Assembly (NCBI GenBank): GCA_009699165.1
Contig: WLOR01000070.1
Span: forward strand, 1 to 7,635
Length of the DNA: 7,635 nucleotides
Direction of reading: 5' to 3'
Source: Actinomycetota bacterium
GTDB taxonomy: Bacteria > Actinomycetota > Actinomycetes > Nanopelagicales > Nanopelagicaceae
Both the position numbers and the translations under genes were made by a program. The first letter of the stretch is position 1. Every line of letters begins with the position of its first letter. This document shows positions 1 through 5,929 of the stretch, piece by piece. The notes under the pieces were generated by a model that searched no databases, was not told where the DNA came from, and was given only the letters and a program-made list of their open reading frames with translations.

Positions 1-1
1 A

Positions 2-817
2 GAGCTCACACGTACATTAGGAATCGGCGCACAGTTCGGCGGCAAATATTTCTGCCACGATGTTCGTGTGGTCCGACTGCCACGTCACGGTGCATCGCTG
101 CCGATTGCCATCGCAGTCTCATGCTCTGCTGATCGACAGGCCAAGGCGAAGATTACAAAGGATGGAATTTTCCTCGAAGAGTTAGAGCGCGATCCTGCGC
201 AGTATTTACCAGAGACAACCGATGAACATCTCGATGACTCTGTTATCGCCATTGATTTGAATCAGCCGATGGATGCAATCCGCGCCGAACTCTCCAAGCA
301 CCCGGTCAAGACGCGGCTTTCGCTGACCGGCACATTAGTTGTGGCCCGCGATTTAGCTCATGCAAAGATTAAAGCGGCGATGGATAACGGTGCGCCTATG
401 CCGGATTATCTAAAGAACTACGCCGTGTACTACGCCGGTCCTGCCAAGACTCCATCGGGATATGCATCGGGCTCTTTTGGGCCAACGACGGCTGGCCGCA
501 TGGATTCCTACGTCGATTACTTTCAATCCAGGGGCGGATCCTTCGTGATGCTAGCAAAGGGCAACCGCTCTAAAGCTGTGACCGATGCCTGTAAAGCCCA
601 TGGTGGGTTTTATTTAGGATCTGTGGGTGGCCCAGCTGCCCGCTTGGCGCTGGAGTGCATTAAGAAAGTTGAAGTATTAGATTTCCAAGAGCTAGGCATG
701 GAAGCGGTCTGGAAGATTGATGTCGTCGATTTTCCAGCATTCATAGTTGTCGACGATAAGGGCGATGACTTCTTTGCTGCAACGAGTACGCCTCTAATGA
801 TTGGAACTAAGCCCTAA
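2..817 (+). CDS. fum: Class I (iron-sulfur) fumarate hydratase, C-terminal half, 5' end cut by window
   Basis: This enzyme interconverts fumarate and malate in the TCA cycle, in the cytoplasm, using a 4Fe-4S cluster. The frame is open from base 2 and gives 271 residues, about half of a usual class I protein of around 550. The first residues ([11 protein letters not shown], then RLPRHGAS) and GPTTAGRMD are class I signatures and differ from class II FumC. Spacing lets me place the residues known from the Leishmania enzyme: cluster Cys in VSCSADR (122-124), His in PRHGAS (86-88), Arg in VVARD, Thr and Arg in GPTTAGRMD, and Lys in MLAKGNR. All are present, so the visible part looks functional. 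A GTG at 68 is internal, not a start, because family sequence continues upstream of it. The gene converges with the next one across 33 bases. The stop is TAA. Family assignment is very secure; the residue mapping relies on remembered numbering. Confidence 0.96.
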   Translation, partial: ELTRTLGIGAQFGGKYFCHDVRVVRLPRHGASLPIAIAVSCSADRQAKAKITKDGIFLEELERDPAQYLPETTDEHLDDSVIAIDLNQPMDAIRAELSKHPVKTRLSLTGTLVVARDLAHAKIKAAMDNGAPMPDYLKNYAVYYAGPAKTPSGYASGSFGPTTAGRMDSYVDYFQSRGGSFVMLAKGNRSKAVTDACKAHGGFYLGSVGGPAARLALECIKKVEVLDFQELGMEAVWKIDVVDFPAFIVVDDKGDDFFAATSTPLMIGTKP

Positions 818-850
818 ATCCTCTGGGACCAACTGGGCCTTAATCGCTCT

Positions 851-1438
851 TTAGTAGTAGTGACGAGATTTAAAGTGTGACCACGCCTTACATGGAGTGT
901 CATATCGCATCGTGATGTAGCGAAGTCCCCAACGAATCTGAGTAACTGGATTACTGCGCCAGTCTGTTGCAATCACACTCATCTTGTCTGCAGGCAGTGC
1001 CTGTGCAATTCCGTGAGCACCCGATCGATAGTTATGAGCCTTGTAGTTCCAGTGGCTCTCCTTGGTCCAGAGACTATTGATGCAAGAGAACTGTGCATCG
1101 TTAAAGCCAAACTCTTCGGCCATTATCGCCTTAGTAACTTTCTTTGCTCCAAAAATTGTTCGTGCCATCTCTACCTGATGGCTAATGGATGAGACCAAGG
1201 CCATATCACTTGAAAACATCGATCCAACAGGAGTGGCCGCTAACTCGATTGAGCCGTACAACGCACCAACGCTTTCCAAAGGGAGATCTTGAGCTGCCAA
1301 AGATTTATTCTCGGGCTCGATCACAATGGAGGTAGTCATCGGAAACTCAAGGCCATAGGCACTTGGCAGAGCTGATGTCAGAAAGAGCATTGAGGCGATG
1401 ACTGCCCAGATCGCTACGTACTTGTTTGGACGCTTCAT
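851..1438 (-). CDS. Secreted lytic transglycosylase-like protein (actinobacterial SLT-type domain)
   Basis: This is a predicted exported protein of 195 residues that probably cleaves or binds peptidoglycan. Residues 1-29 form a signal peptide: basic start (MKRPNK), hydrophobic core (AIWAVIASMLFL) and a plausible cleavage after AYG. A low-complexity linker follows to about residue 105. The C-terminal domain carries SLWTKESHWNYKAHN, SGAHGIAQALPADKM and NPVTQIRWGLRYI, the pattern of actinobacterial transglycosylase-like domains. Glu127 in TKES is the expected catalytic acid. Cys119 and Cys183 (PCKAW) could form a disulfide outside the cell. I chose ATG 1438 because a strong ribosome binding site lies just upstream and the signal peptide starts there; an in-frame GTG at 1510 would put 24 non-hydrophobic residues ahead of it. 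The long untranslated region upstream suggests its own promoter. Activity is inferred from the family. Confidence 0.85.
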   Translation of the reverse strand: MKRPNKYVAIWAVIASMLFLTSALPSAYGLEFPMTTSIVIEPENKSLAAQDLPLESVGALYGSIELAATPVGSMFSSDMALVSSISHQVEMARTIFGAKKVTKAIMAEEFGFNDAQFSCINSLWTKESHWNYKAHNYRSGAHGIAQALPADKMSVIATDWRSNPVTQIRWGLRYITMRYDTPCKAWSHFKSRHYY

Positions 1439-1442
1439 CTGA

Positions 1443-1450
1443 CTCCTTCC
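1443..1450 (-). promoter_or_regulatory. Ribosome binding site of the transglycosylase-like gene
   Basis: The minus strand reads GGAAGGAG followed by four bases (TCAG) and ATG at 1438. This purine run decides the start of the gene in favour of 1438 over the GTG at 1510. Confidence 0.75.
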
Positions 1451-1484
1451 ATGAACTCTGAACTCATATGCCCGTAAGCAATCG

Positions 1485-1498
1485 GCCTCAATTGAGGC
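1485..1498. repeat. 14-base perfect palindrome upstream of the transglycosylase-like gene
   Basis: GCCTCAATTGAGGC reads the same on both strands. It lies 47 bases upstream of the chosen ATG and inside the probable leader. It could be an operator half-site pair or, as RNA, a 5-base-pair hairpin with an AAUU loop. No function can be assigned from the sequence. Confidence 0.45.
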
Positions 1499-1555
1499 TT
1501 CATTAACCACGGGGAAGGCTTTAGGGTGTCGCGATTGGTGGGTATCGGCAAATCA

Positions 1556-1577
1556 AATCCTGCGTGAGTCGCAGATT
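1556..1577 (-). repeat. Bulged inverted repeat in the same leader
   Basis: On the plus strand AAT-C-CTGCG and CGCAG-ATT flank a 5-base loop, giving a 5-base-pair GC-rich stem extended by three A/T pairs after a single-base bulge. No T-tract follows on either strand, so it does not look like an intrinsic terminator. It may be a leader RNA structure or a protein site, or chance. Confidence 0.35.
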
Positions 1578-1703
1578 CTCAGGAAGTTTGTTGGCTGTGG
1601 AAAAGTAAAAGTGCAGGTCAGCACGTGGAATGTCCAATTTGTACCAAATGTGACTGTGAGATTGTTTGTGGGCTATTTAGGGGCTTTGCCAGAGTCGGTC
1701 GCC

Positions 1704-3020
1704 CTAACCCGCGATTGGCCCCTCAAGCATCTCAGTGACCAGAGCGGCGATCGGCGAGCGCTCAGAGCGAGTCAACGTCATATGAGCAAAGAGCGGATGG
1801 CCTTTGAGGGTCTCGACGACGGCAACGACCCCATCGTGGCGACCAACGCGCAAGTTGTCGCGCTGGGCAACGTCGTGAGTCAAGATCACGCGAGAGCCCT
1901 GACCGATTCGAGAGAGCACAGTCAACAAAACCCCTCGCTCGAGTGATTGAGCCTCATCAACGATGACAAATGAGTCGTGCAGCGAGCGACCTCGGATATG
2001 AGTAAGAGGTAGAACTTCGATAAGTCCTCGATCAACAATCTCGTCGATGACAGCTTGGCTCACGAGTGCACCTAAAGTGTCGAAGACGGCCTGTGCCCAG
2101 GGAGACATCTTTTCGCCTTCGCCTCCGGGTAAGTATCCAAGCTCCTGGCCACCGACTGGATAGAGCGGGCGGAAGATAACAACCTTTTTATGGACGCGTT
2201 TTTCCATTACCGCTTCAAGACCTGCACACAGAGCCAGGGCTGATTTGCCAGTTCCGGCGCGGCCGCCGAGTGAGACGATTCCAATCGAGTCATCGAGCAA
2301 GAGATCTAATGCAACGCGTTGTTCGGCGCTGCGACCATGAAGACCAAAGGCGCTGCGATCTCCACGCACCAACTGCAACTGCTTATCGAGCGTGACTCGA
2401 GCAAGGGCGCTCCCGCGTTCGGAGTGCAAGACGACTCCCGTATGAACGGGAAGTTCGTGGGCAATCTCGTGGTCTGCGCGATCAGATGCGTATAAATCAT
2501 CGATCACATTGCTACCAACACTGAGTTCGACGATACCGGTCCAACCACTATTTGAAACCAGCTCGGCTAAATACTCTTGGGCCTCAACGCCGACAGAGGA
2601 TGCCTTCACTCGAAGCGGTAGATCCTTTGTTACAAGGACGACATGTTTGCCATCGCCCATTAGGTTTTTTGCAATCGCCAAGATGCGCGAATCATTGGTG
2701 CCATCGCGCAAAAAGCCCTGTGGTAGCGTCGAAAGATCAGTGTGGTTGAGTTCTACTGAAAGTGTCCCGCCTTCGGGGGTAATCTTCAGCGCCTTATCAA
2801 GGCGACCATGTGTAATTCGCAAGTCATCTAAGGCTCGAAGGGCAGCCCGTGCAAAGTAGCCGAGTTCGGGGTGATCGCGTTTGGTCTCTAGCTCGCCGAT
2901 AACTGCGATTGGGATGATGACTTCGTGCTCTGCAAATCTATAGAGCGCGCCAGGATCGGCCAGCAAAACACTGGTATCTAAAACAAAGGTCTTCTTACCG
3001 CTTTGACTTGTTGAAGCCAA
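1704..3020 (-). CDS. phoH2: PhoH2: PIN-domain ribonuclease fused to PhoH ATPase
   Basis: This 438-residue cytoplasmic protein joins an N-terminal PIN nuclease to a C-terminal PhoH P-loop ATPase; mycobacterial PhoH2 of this layout is an RNA helicase and RNase. The PIN acidic set is visible: Asp15 in VLDTSVLL, Glu43 in IGELETKRD, Asp110 in GTNDSR and Asp133 in VTKDLPLR. In the ATPase half, Walker A is GGRAGTGKS (252-260), Walker B is FVIVDEAQ (351-358), and [17 protein letters not shown] (381-397) is the sensor region. Both catalytic halves look intact. The start is a TTG at 3020, chosen because GAGGAG lies 8 bases upstream and the PIN strand follows at once. It lies 124 bases below the prenyltransferase, so it may be in that operon or have its own promoter. 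I see no phoAT-like small antitoxin gene in the gap. Confidence 0.94.
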   Translation of the reverse strand: MASTSQSGKKTFVLDTSVLLADPGALYRFAEHEVIIPIAVIGELETKRDHPELGYFARAALRALDDLRITHGRLDKALKITPEGGTLSVELNHTDLSTLPQGFLRDGTNDSRILAIAKNLMGDGKHVVLVTKDLPLRVKASSVGVEAQEYLAELVSNSGWTGIVELSVGSNVIDDLYASDRADHEIAHELPVHTGVVLHSERGSALARVTLDKQLQLVRGDRSAFGLHGRSAEQRVALDLLLDDSIGIVSLGGRAGTGKSALALCAGLEAVMEKRVHKKVVIFRPLYPVGGQELGYLPGGEGEKMSPWAQAVFDTLGALVSQAVIDEIVDRGLIEVLPLTHIRGRSLHDSFVIVDEAQSLERGVLLTVLSRIGQGSRVILTHDVAQRDNLRVGRHDGVVAVVETLKGHPLFAHMTLTRSERSPIAALVTEMLEGPIAG

Positions 3021-3028
3021 TGGCTGAG

Positions 3029-3034
3029 CTCCTC
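3029..3034 (-). promoter_or_regulatory. Ribosome binding site deciding the TTG start of phoH2
   Basis: The minus strand reads GAGGAG, then 8 bases, then TTG at 3020. No ATG or GTG is as well placed, so this site supports a TTG start. Confidence 0.7.
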
Positions 3035-3144
3035 GATTTAAGTTGTACTAGATGGGACCTGCTTCGGATATGAAAAATGTAGAACTAGTCAGGTGCAACT
3101 TTGGTGCGACACGCTTGCCGCTTTTGTTAAATCTAAGCAAATAG

Positions 3145-3936
3145 TTATGAACCAAAGCGACGTTGTCGAAGTGAATATGCTCGTAAGGCGCGCAGGAAAT
3201 CCACGCGACGAAAGTCTGGCCAGTAAGCCTCGCAGAAATAGAACTCTGATGATGCGCTCTGCCACAACATAAAGCCGCCAAGGCGTTGCTCTCCCGAAGT
3301 GCGGATCAAAAGCTCTGGATCGGGTTGACCGGCCGTATATAAAAACTTCGATATATCTTCACTTGATAGTTTTTGAGCTGCCTCTGTCAGCGAATGGCCT
3401 GCTCGTTCTTCCTGACTTAAATAACTCTTAACCGCATCCACAATTTCACGGCGGCCACCATAGCTAATGGCTACGTTGACTTCGACTCCATCATTGCGGA
3501 CAGGTTTGAGCTCGCTTAATTTCTTGCCCAACCACTCAGGCAGTAGATCTAAAGCACCGACTGCTTTTATATTCCAACGACCTGTCGCCGATAACTCATC
3601 AACCGTATCGCCAATAATCTTGAGCAGCTCATCAATCTCTGCCGCGCTGCGTTTGAAGTTATCTGTAGATAGCAACCACAACGTGACAACTCGAACATCG
3701 GCCTCATCGCACCAGCCAAGAAATTCAATTATCTTGCCAGCTCCTGCTTTGTGGCCATTGGGATCGCCTTGATGTGGGTTTGCCTTTGCCCAGCGACGAT
3801 TGCCATCGAGAATAACGCCAACATGATGCGGGGTCTTTGAAAAATCAAGTGAGCGAACTAAACGCCACTCATAGAGCGGGTAGAGAAGTGACTTTATGAA
3901 TTTACGAATACGTACGGACAACTCGGCGCTCGGCAA
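3145..3936 (-). CDS. cis-Prenyltransferase (isoprenyl transferase, UppS family; Rv1086-like)
   Basis: The enzyme condenses isopentenyl diphosphate onto an allylic diphosphate with Z geometry, supplying precursors of polyprenyl carrier lipids for the cell wall. The 263 residues match the full family length. VILDGNRRWAK carries catalytic Asp44. RTSGEQRLGGFMLWQ (212-226) carries Arg212 and Arg218, and Glu231 in SSEFYF lies 13 residues on; the 6- and 13-residue spacings equal those of the diphosphate- and Mg-binding residues in E. coli UppS. The N-terminal YPLYEWRL, YGGRREIVDAV and GQPDPELLIRTSGEQRL resemble Mycobacterium Rv1086, a short-chain Z,E-farnesyl diphosphate synthase, so the product may be C15. 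The start is uncertain: TTG 3936 overlaps the DUF3817 gene by 35 bases, and TTG 3921 is an alternative. Neither has a clear ribosome binding site, which suggests translational coupling. Family call secure, chain length inferred. Confidence 0.93.
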   Translation of the reverse strand: MPSAELSVRIRKFIKSLLYPLYEWRLVRSLDFSKTPHHVGVILDGNRRWAKANPHQGDPNGHKAGAGKIIEFLGWCDEADVRVVTLWLLSTDNFKRSAAEIDELLKIIGDTVDELSATGRWNIKAVGALDLLPEWLGKKLSELKPVRNDGVEVNVAISYGGRREIVDAVKSYLSQEERAGHSLTEAAQKLSSEDISKFLYTAGQPDPELLIRTSGEQRLGGFMLWQSASSEFYFCEAYWPDFRRVDFLRALRAYSLRQRRFGS

Positions 3937-4201
3937 TCAGTGAAGTGACAGGAAGCGTGCCGGCCAAAATCAATCCAAGCATCTTCATAATTGGCCAACG
4001 GGCCTTAGTGGCAAATTGGATCGCAGTTAATATGTAAATCGGGTAGAGATAGCCATGCACCATGGGGATCCAAATGATTGCAGCATGTAAATCAGGTGCA
4101 TCGAAGAGATACTTGATTGGCATGTAGACGAACCATAAAAGTAGCGACATGACGCCAGCGACAATGGCCATTATTCGAAAGCGAAGGATTGCAGATTTCA
4201 T
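3902..4201 (-). CDS. DUF3817 small integral membrane protein
   Basis: This is a 99-residue membrane protein of unknown biochemical function. Three hydrophobic segments are visible, at about residues 8-30, 41-62 and 70-88. The FRIMAIVAGVMSL start, the central MVHGYLYPIYI with His49-Gly50, and the basic C-terminal tail (ERRVVR) are typical of DUF3817 proteins, which are common in Actinobacteria. The ATG at 4201 overlaps the SURF1 stop in an ATGA, and AAGG lies 7 bases upstream, so translation is probably coupled to SURF1. Its 3' end overlaps the start of the prenyltransferase gene. The tight packing with SURF1 hints at an envelope or respiratory context, but no role is shown by the sequence. 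Confidence 0.85.
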   Translation of the reverse strand: MKSAILRFRIMAIVAGVMSLLLWFVYMPIKYLFDAPDLHAAIIWIPMVHGYLYPIYILTAIQFATKARWPIMKMLGLILAGTLPVTSLIAERRVVRTYS

Positions 4202-4914
4202 AGGTCTACCTTACGACGATAAAAGGGTAGGTACAGCACAACTGCGGCCATAAGCCACCAAATAACGACATACGACAGGTGCTGCCAGTAAAAACCGGGG
4301 ATTCGGGACGTCAGTTTTTCTGCCGTCAATCGGGTGCGCACTATCTCGGCGCCGTTATGAGTTTCACTTCGAGCCACTATGTAGCCATCGAATAAATCTA
4401 GATCTGTAATACCAACAATAACTGCGCTATCTAGTCGCGAAATCACACCAGCTGAGTTATCGGCGCGATCACCATCTTGATGTGCATGCAGTTGACCGAG
4501 GATATCTATAACCATAGATTGTTCAATATCAGGATTGAGCAAACGCTCGGCCCATAAACCACGGACAACTAAAACTCCTTCGTTGGTTGCGACTTGGAGT
4601 AAGCCAACTTCCCAATCGGCGAGCTTTCCACTGGAATCAACTTGGCCTGGTGCTTTGAAATCTGCAACATAGTGGCCCGAGACTTTTACCATTCGATTAA
4701 GTGCAGTGGGCGTCAGTGACGTGTTAACAGTTGCAATTGAATCGAGTGCGACGGTTTTTTCATCGATCGTTGTAGCTGTCACAAGACTTGCCTTTAACGC
4801 AGCGGCGCGATTTAACTGCCAAATTCCGAGTGAAAAAAAGGTGGCCGCAATAATGACAACGACGAATCCTGCCGCGACTTTAGAAGCTAAATTTTTACTT
4901 GTCGCTGGTGTCAT
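4198..4914 (-). CDS. SURF1 family protein (cytochrome oxidase assembly)
   Basis: SURF1 proteins are membrane proteins that help insert haem into the catalytic subunit of haem-copper oxidases. The 238-residue product has the expected plan: one membrane helix near the N-terminus (about 13-31) running into LGIWQLNR (29-36), a long external domain, and a second helix near the C-terminus (about 212-231). YWQHLSYVVIWWLMA matches the conserved C-terminal family motif, and WLADWEVGLL-like and VVRGLW segments sit where the external domain usually has them. The start is ATG 4914, inside the end of the small membrane protein gene (20-base overlap); the ribosome binding site is weak, which suggests coupling. 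It ends in a 4-base ATGA overlap with the DUF3817 gene. No oxidase genes are in the window. Confidence 0.9.
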   Translation of the reverse strand: MTPATSKNLASKVAAGFVVVIIAATFFSLGIWQLNRAAALKASLVTATTIDEKTVALDSIATVNTSLTPTALNRMVKVSGHYVADFKAPGQVDSSGKLADWEVGLLQVATNEGVLVVRGLWAERLLNPDIEQSMVIDILGQLHAHQDGDRADNSAGVISRLDSAVIVGITDLDLFDGYIVARSETHNGAEIVRTRLTAEKLTSRIPGFYWQHLSYVVIWWLMAAVVLYLPFYRRKVDL

Positions 4915-5032
4915 CGCTTCGATCTAGGCCCATAAACCGTTTATAGAAACTGCGCATTAAGAAGACCACTGCGATTATCAAGACTGCAATGGTGATTGAC
5001 CCGGCTGGACCCATCTCAATATTTTTTTGCAT
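4895..5032 (-). CDS. Small single-pass membrane protein, 45 residues, unknown function
   Basis: This short gene encodes MQKNIEMGPAGSITIAVLII and a further 25 residues. One membrane helix (about 9-26, GPAGSITIAVLIIAVVFL) is followed by a basic stretch (MRSFYKRF) and an acidic, hydrophilic tail (DRSDDTSDK), so by the positive-inside rule the C-terminus should be cytoplasmic. The hydrophobic-then-basic order and the 20-base overlap with SURF1 argue that it is real. ATG 5032 gives 45 residues and ATG 5014 gives 39; neither has a good ribosome binding site. It is the first gene of the leftward block and begins 14 bases from the divergent DUF4307 gene. A small membrane protein also lies near the DUF4307 gene in mycobacteria (Rv1083), and this could be its counterpart, but I cannot show it. 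Confidence 0.6.
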   Translation of the reverse strand: MQKNIEMGPAGSITIAVLIIAVVFLMRSFYKRFMGLDRSDDTSDK

Positions 5033-5034
5033 GC

Positions 5035-5047
5035 CATAATCATCCCA
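5035..5047 (+). promoter_or_regulatory. Possible promoter of the DUF4307 gene, giving a leaderless transcript
   Basis: CATAAT at 5035-5040 matches the TATAAT -10 box at five of six bases, and the ATG at 5047 falls where transcription should begin. No Shine-Dalgarno sequence precedes that ATG. A convincing -35 is missing at the usual distance. A competing pair is TTGACC (4996-5001) with TATTTT (5020-5025) at 18-base spacing, which would start near 5032 and give a leader of about 15 bases. Leaderless mRNAs are common in Actinobacteria. Confidence 0.35.
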
Positions 5048-5430
5048 TGTCCGAAGAGTTCTCTTACAACGACCGTTATGGGATTCGGCCAACTAATCGT
5101 TGGGTAGCACCAGCTGTCTTTTTTGCAGCGATTGGTGTCTCGTGGCTTGTTTGGGCGGGATTGCATCATTCAAACCCTGCCATCCGTTACTCCTTGATCT
5201 CATACTCGATTACATCTGAGCGAGAGATTTCGGTGCGGTACTCAGTCCAACGCCATGATAAAAATGCTGTGGTCATCTGTACGTTAATTACCCGAGATTT
5301 CGACAAGAACATCAATGGCCAGATCGATGATGAGATTGAGCCAGGTCTAGCTGCTCTAGAGCGCACGACTACAGTGAAATCCCGCGGTCCTGCCGTCAAT
5401 GCCGATGTAATAGGTTGTCGTCTCAAGTAA
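5047..5430 (+). CDS. DUF4307 membrane-anchored protein (Rv1081c-like)
   Basis: This 127-residue protein of unknown function is found beside greA across Actinobacteria. A short N-terminal segment with NDRYGIRPTNRW precedes a single membrane helix (about 18-39, WVAPAVFFAAIGVSWLVWAG); the rest is predicted to lie outside the membrane. That outer part has SLISYSI and EISVRYSV strands, then VICTL (Cys78), TTTVKSRGPAVNADVIGC (Cys124) and a short end. The two Cys are at positions I remember as conserved in the family and could pair. ATG 5047 is chosen because it starts at the family's N-terminus; an earlier in-frame ATG at 4996 would run back through the divergent gene. Odd point: DKNINGQIDDEIE (86-98) resembles an EF-hand calcium loop. 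greA follows after 22 bases. Confidence 0.85.
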   Translation: MSEEFSYNDRYGIRPTNRWVAPAVFFAAIGVSWLVWAGLHHSNPAIRYSLISYSITSEREISVRYSVQRHDKNAVVICTLITRDFDKNINGQIDDEIEPGLAALERTTTVKSRGPAVNADVIGCRLK

Positions 5431-5444
5431 ACACCTAGTACCTT
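5415..5444 (+). promoter_or_regulatory. Possible greA promoter overlapping the end of the DUF4307 gene
   Basis: TTGTCG (5415-5420) and TACCTT (5439-5444) are spaced by 18 bases and fit a loose -35/TANNNT pair. Transcription would start at about 5451, beside the greA ATG at 5453. greA also lacks a Shine-Dalgarno sequence, so it could be read as a nearly leaderless mRNA as well as by readthrough. Both boxes are weak matches. Confidence 0.25.
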
Positions 5445-5452
5445 TGCTCCTT

Positions 5453-5929
5453 ATGAGTTCACAGACGTGGTTAACGCAGGAAGCTGCAGATCGTTTGCGC
5501 GCCGAATTAGAGAGTCTTGAAGGACCAGGACGTAAAGAGGTCACGGCAAAGATTGAGGCCGCACGTGCCGAAGGTGATCTAAAAGAGAACGGTGGCTACC
5601 ACGCAGCCCGTGATGAGCAGGGCAAGATGGAGGCGCGAATCCGCCAGCTCAAGCAGATGCTAGAAAATGCACACATCGGTACACCGCCGCCGTCAGCCGA
5701 TGGCAAAGTCGGTGCTGGCATGGTTGTCACTGCAGTTATTGGCGGAGACGAGATGAAGTTTTTATTAGGCTCGCGCGAAATATCATCTGGTGATTTAGAT
5801 GTCTACAGCGAGAAGTCTCCGTTGGGTGCTGCTGTTATGGGTGCCGAGATCGGTGAAACCGTTAGTTATAGCGCACCTAACGGTCGAGAAATTTCAGTAG
5901 AGATTAAGGCAGCTGAGTTTTACGCTTAG
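5453..5929 (+). CDS. greA: Transcription elongation factor GreA
   Basis: GreA enters the secondary channel of backtracked RNA polymerase and stimulates cleavage of the extruded RNA 3' end. The 158 residues match the family length. Residues 1-78 form the antiparallel coiled coil, with the tip sequence EGDLKENGGYHAARDEQGKM; Asp42 and Glu45 are the counterparts of the acidic tip pair that acts at the polymerase active site. The GG after KEN, where E. coli has AE, is the form I associate with actinobacterial GreA. Residues from about 80 to the end form the FKBP-like domain, with SPLGAAVMGAEIGETVSY. ATG 5453 is preferred; an in-frame TTG at 5444 would add only three residues, and neither has a ribosome binding site. 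The stop codon overlaps that of the convergent permease gene by 4 bases. Confidence 0.96.
   Translation: MSSQTWLTQEAADRLRAELESLEGPGRKEVTAKIEAARAEGDLKENGGYHAARDEQGKMEARIRQLKQMLENAHIGTPPPSADGKVGAGMVVTAVIGGDEMKFLLGSREISSGDLDVYSEKSPLGAAVMGAEIGETVSYSAPNGREISVEIKAAEFYA

Larger units (their letters stand above)
1439..1703 (-). other. Gene-free leader or promoter region of the transglycosylase-like gene
   Basis: About 265 bases separate the PhoH2 stop from the start of the transglycosylase-like gene. I see no credible protein: the frames crossing it have no ribosome binding site and run antisense into phoH2. It is not a tRNA, and I do not find the conserved blocks of the ydaO (c-di-AMP) riboswitch that precedes some actinobacterial wall hydrolases. 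It contains three small dyads: a perfect palindrome at 1485-1498, a bulged hairpin at 1556-1577, and ATTTG-TAC-CAAAT at 1637-1649. No clear -35/-10 pair stands out. The size and dyads make it the likely control region of the downstream minus-strand gene, but that is inference. Confidence 0.5.

Noticed and set aside
68..70. GTG at 68 as the start of the fumarase gene.
   Set aside because: The same frame continues upstream with conserved class I fumarase sequence (GAQFGGKYF), so the gene is cut by the window edge.
808..848. Possible terminator between the fumarase and transglycosylase-like genes: TAAGCCC can pair with GGGCCTTA.
   Set aside because: The stem has a bulge and a 20-base loop, begins inside the fumarase stop region, and is followed only by a weak CTCTTT run. 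It may be chance.
1439..1600. ydaO-type c-di-AMP riboswitch upstream of the wall-hydrolase-like gene.
   Set aside because: The GC-rich conserved blocks expected for this class are not present; only short fragments look similar.
1680..1701. Possible intrinsic terminator just after the phoH2 stop (GGGC and GCCC segments).
   Set aside because: Only short stems with large loops can be drawn, and no T-tract follows.
1611..1946. Plus-strand frame of 111 codons starting with GTG.
   Set aside because: It lies mostly antisense to the phoH2 C-terminus, has no ribosome binding site and no recognisable protein features.
2509..2859. Plus-strand frame of 116 codons inside phoH2.
   Set aside because: It is antisense to a strongly supported gene, and its Ser/Pro/Arg-rich translation is typical of a reverse-strand shadow.
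3048..3281. Minus-strand 77-codon frame upstream of phoH2, considered as an antitoxin candidate.
   Set aside because: More than half lies inside the prenyltransferase gene in another frame and the composition looks like a shadow; no supporting start signal.
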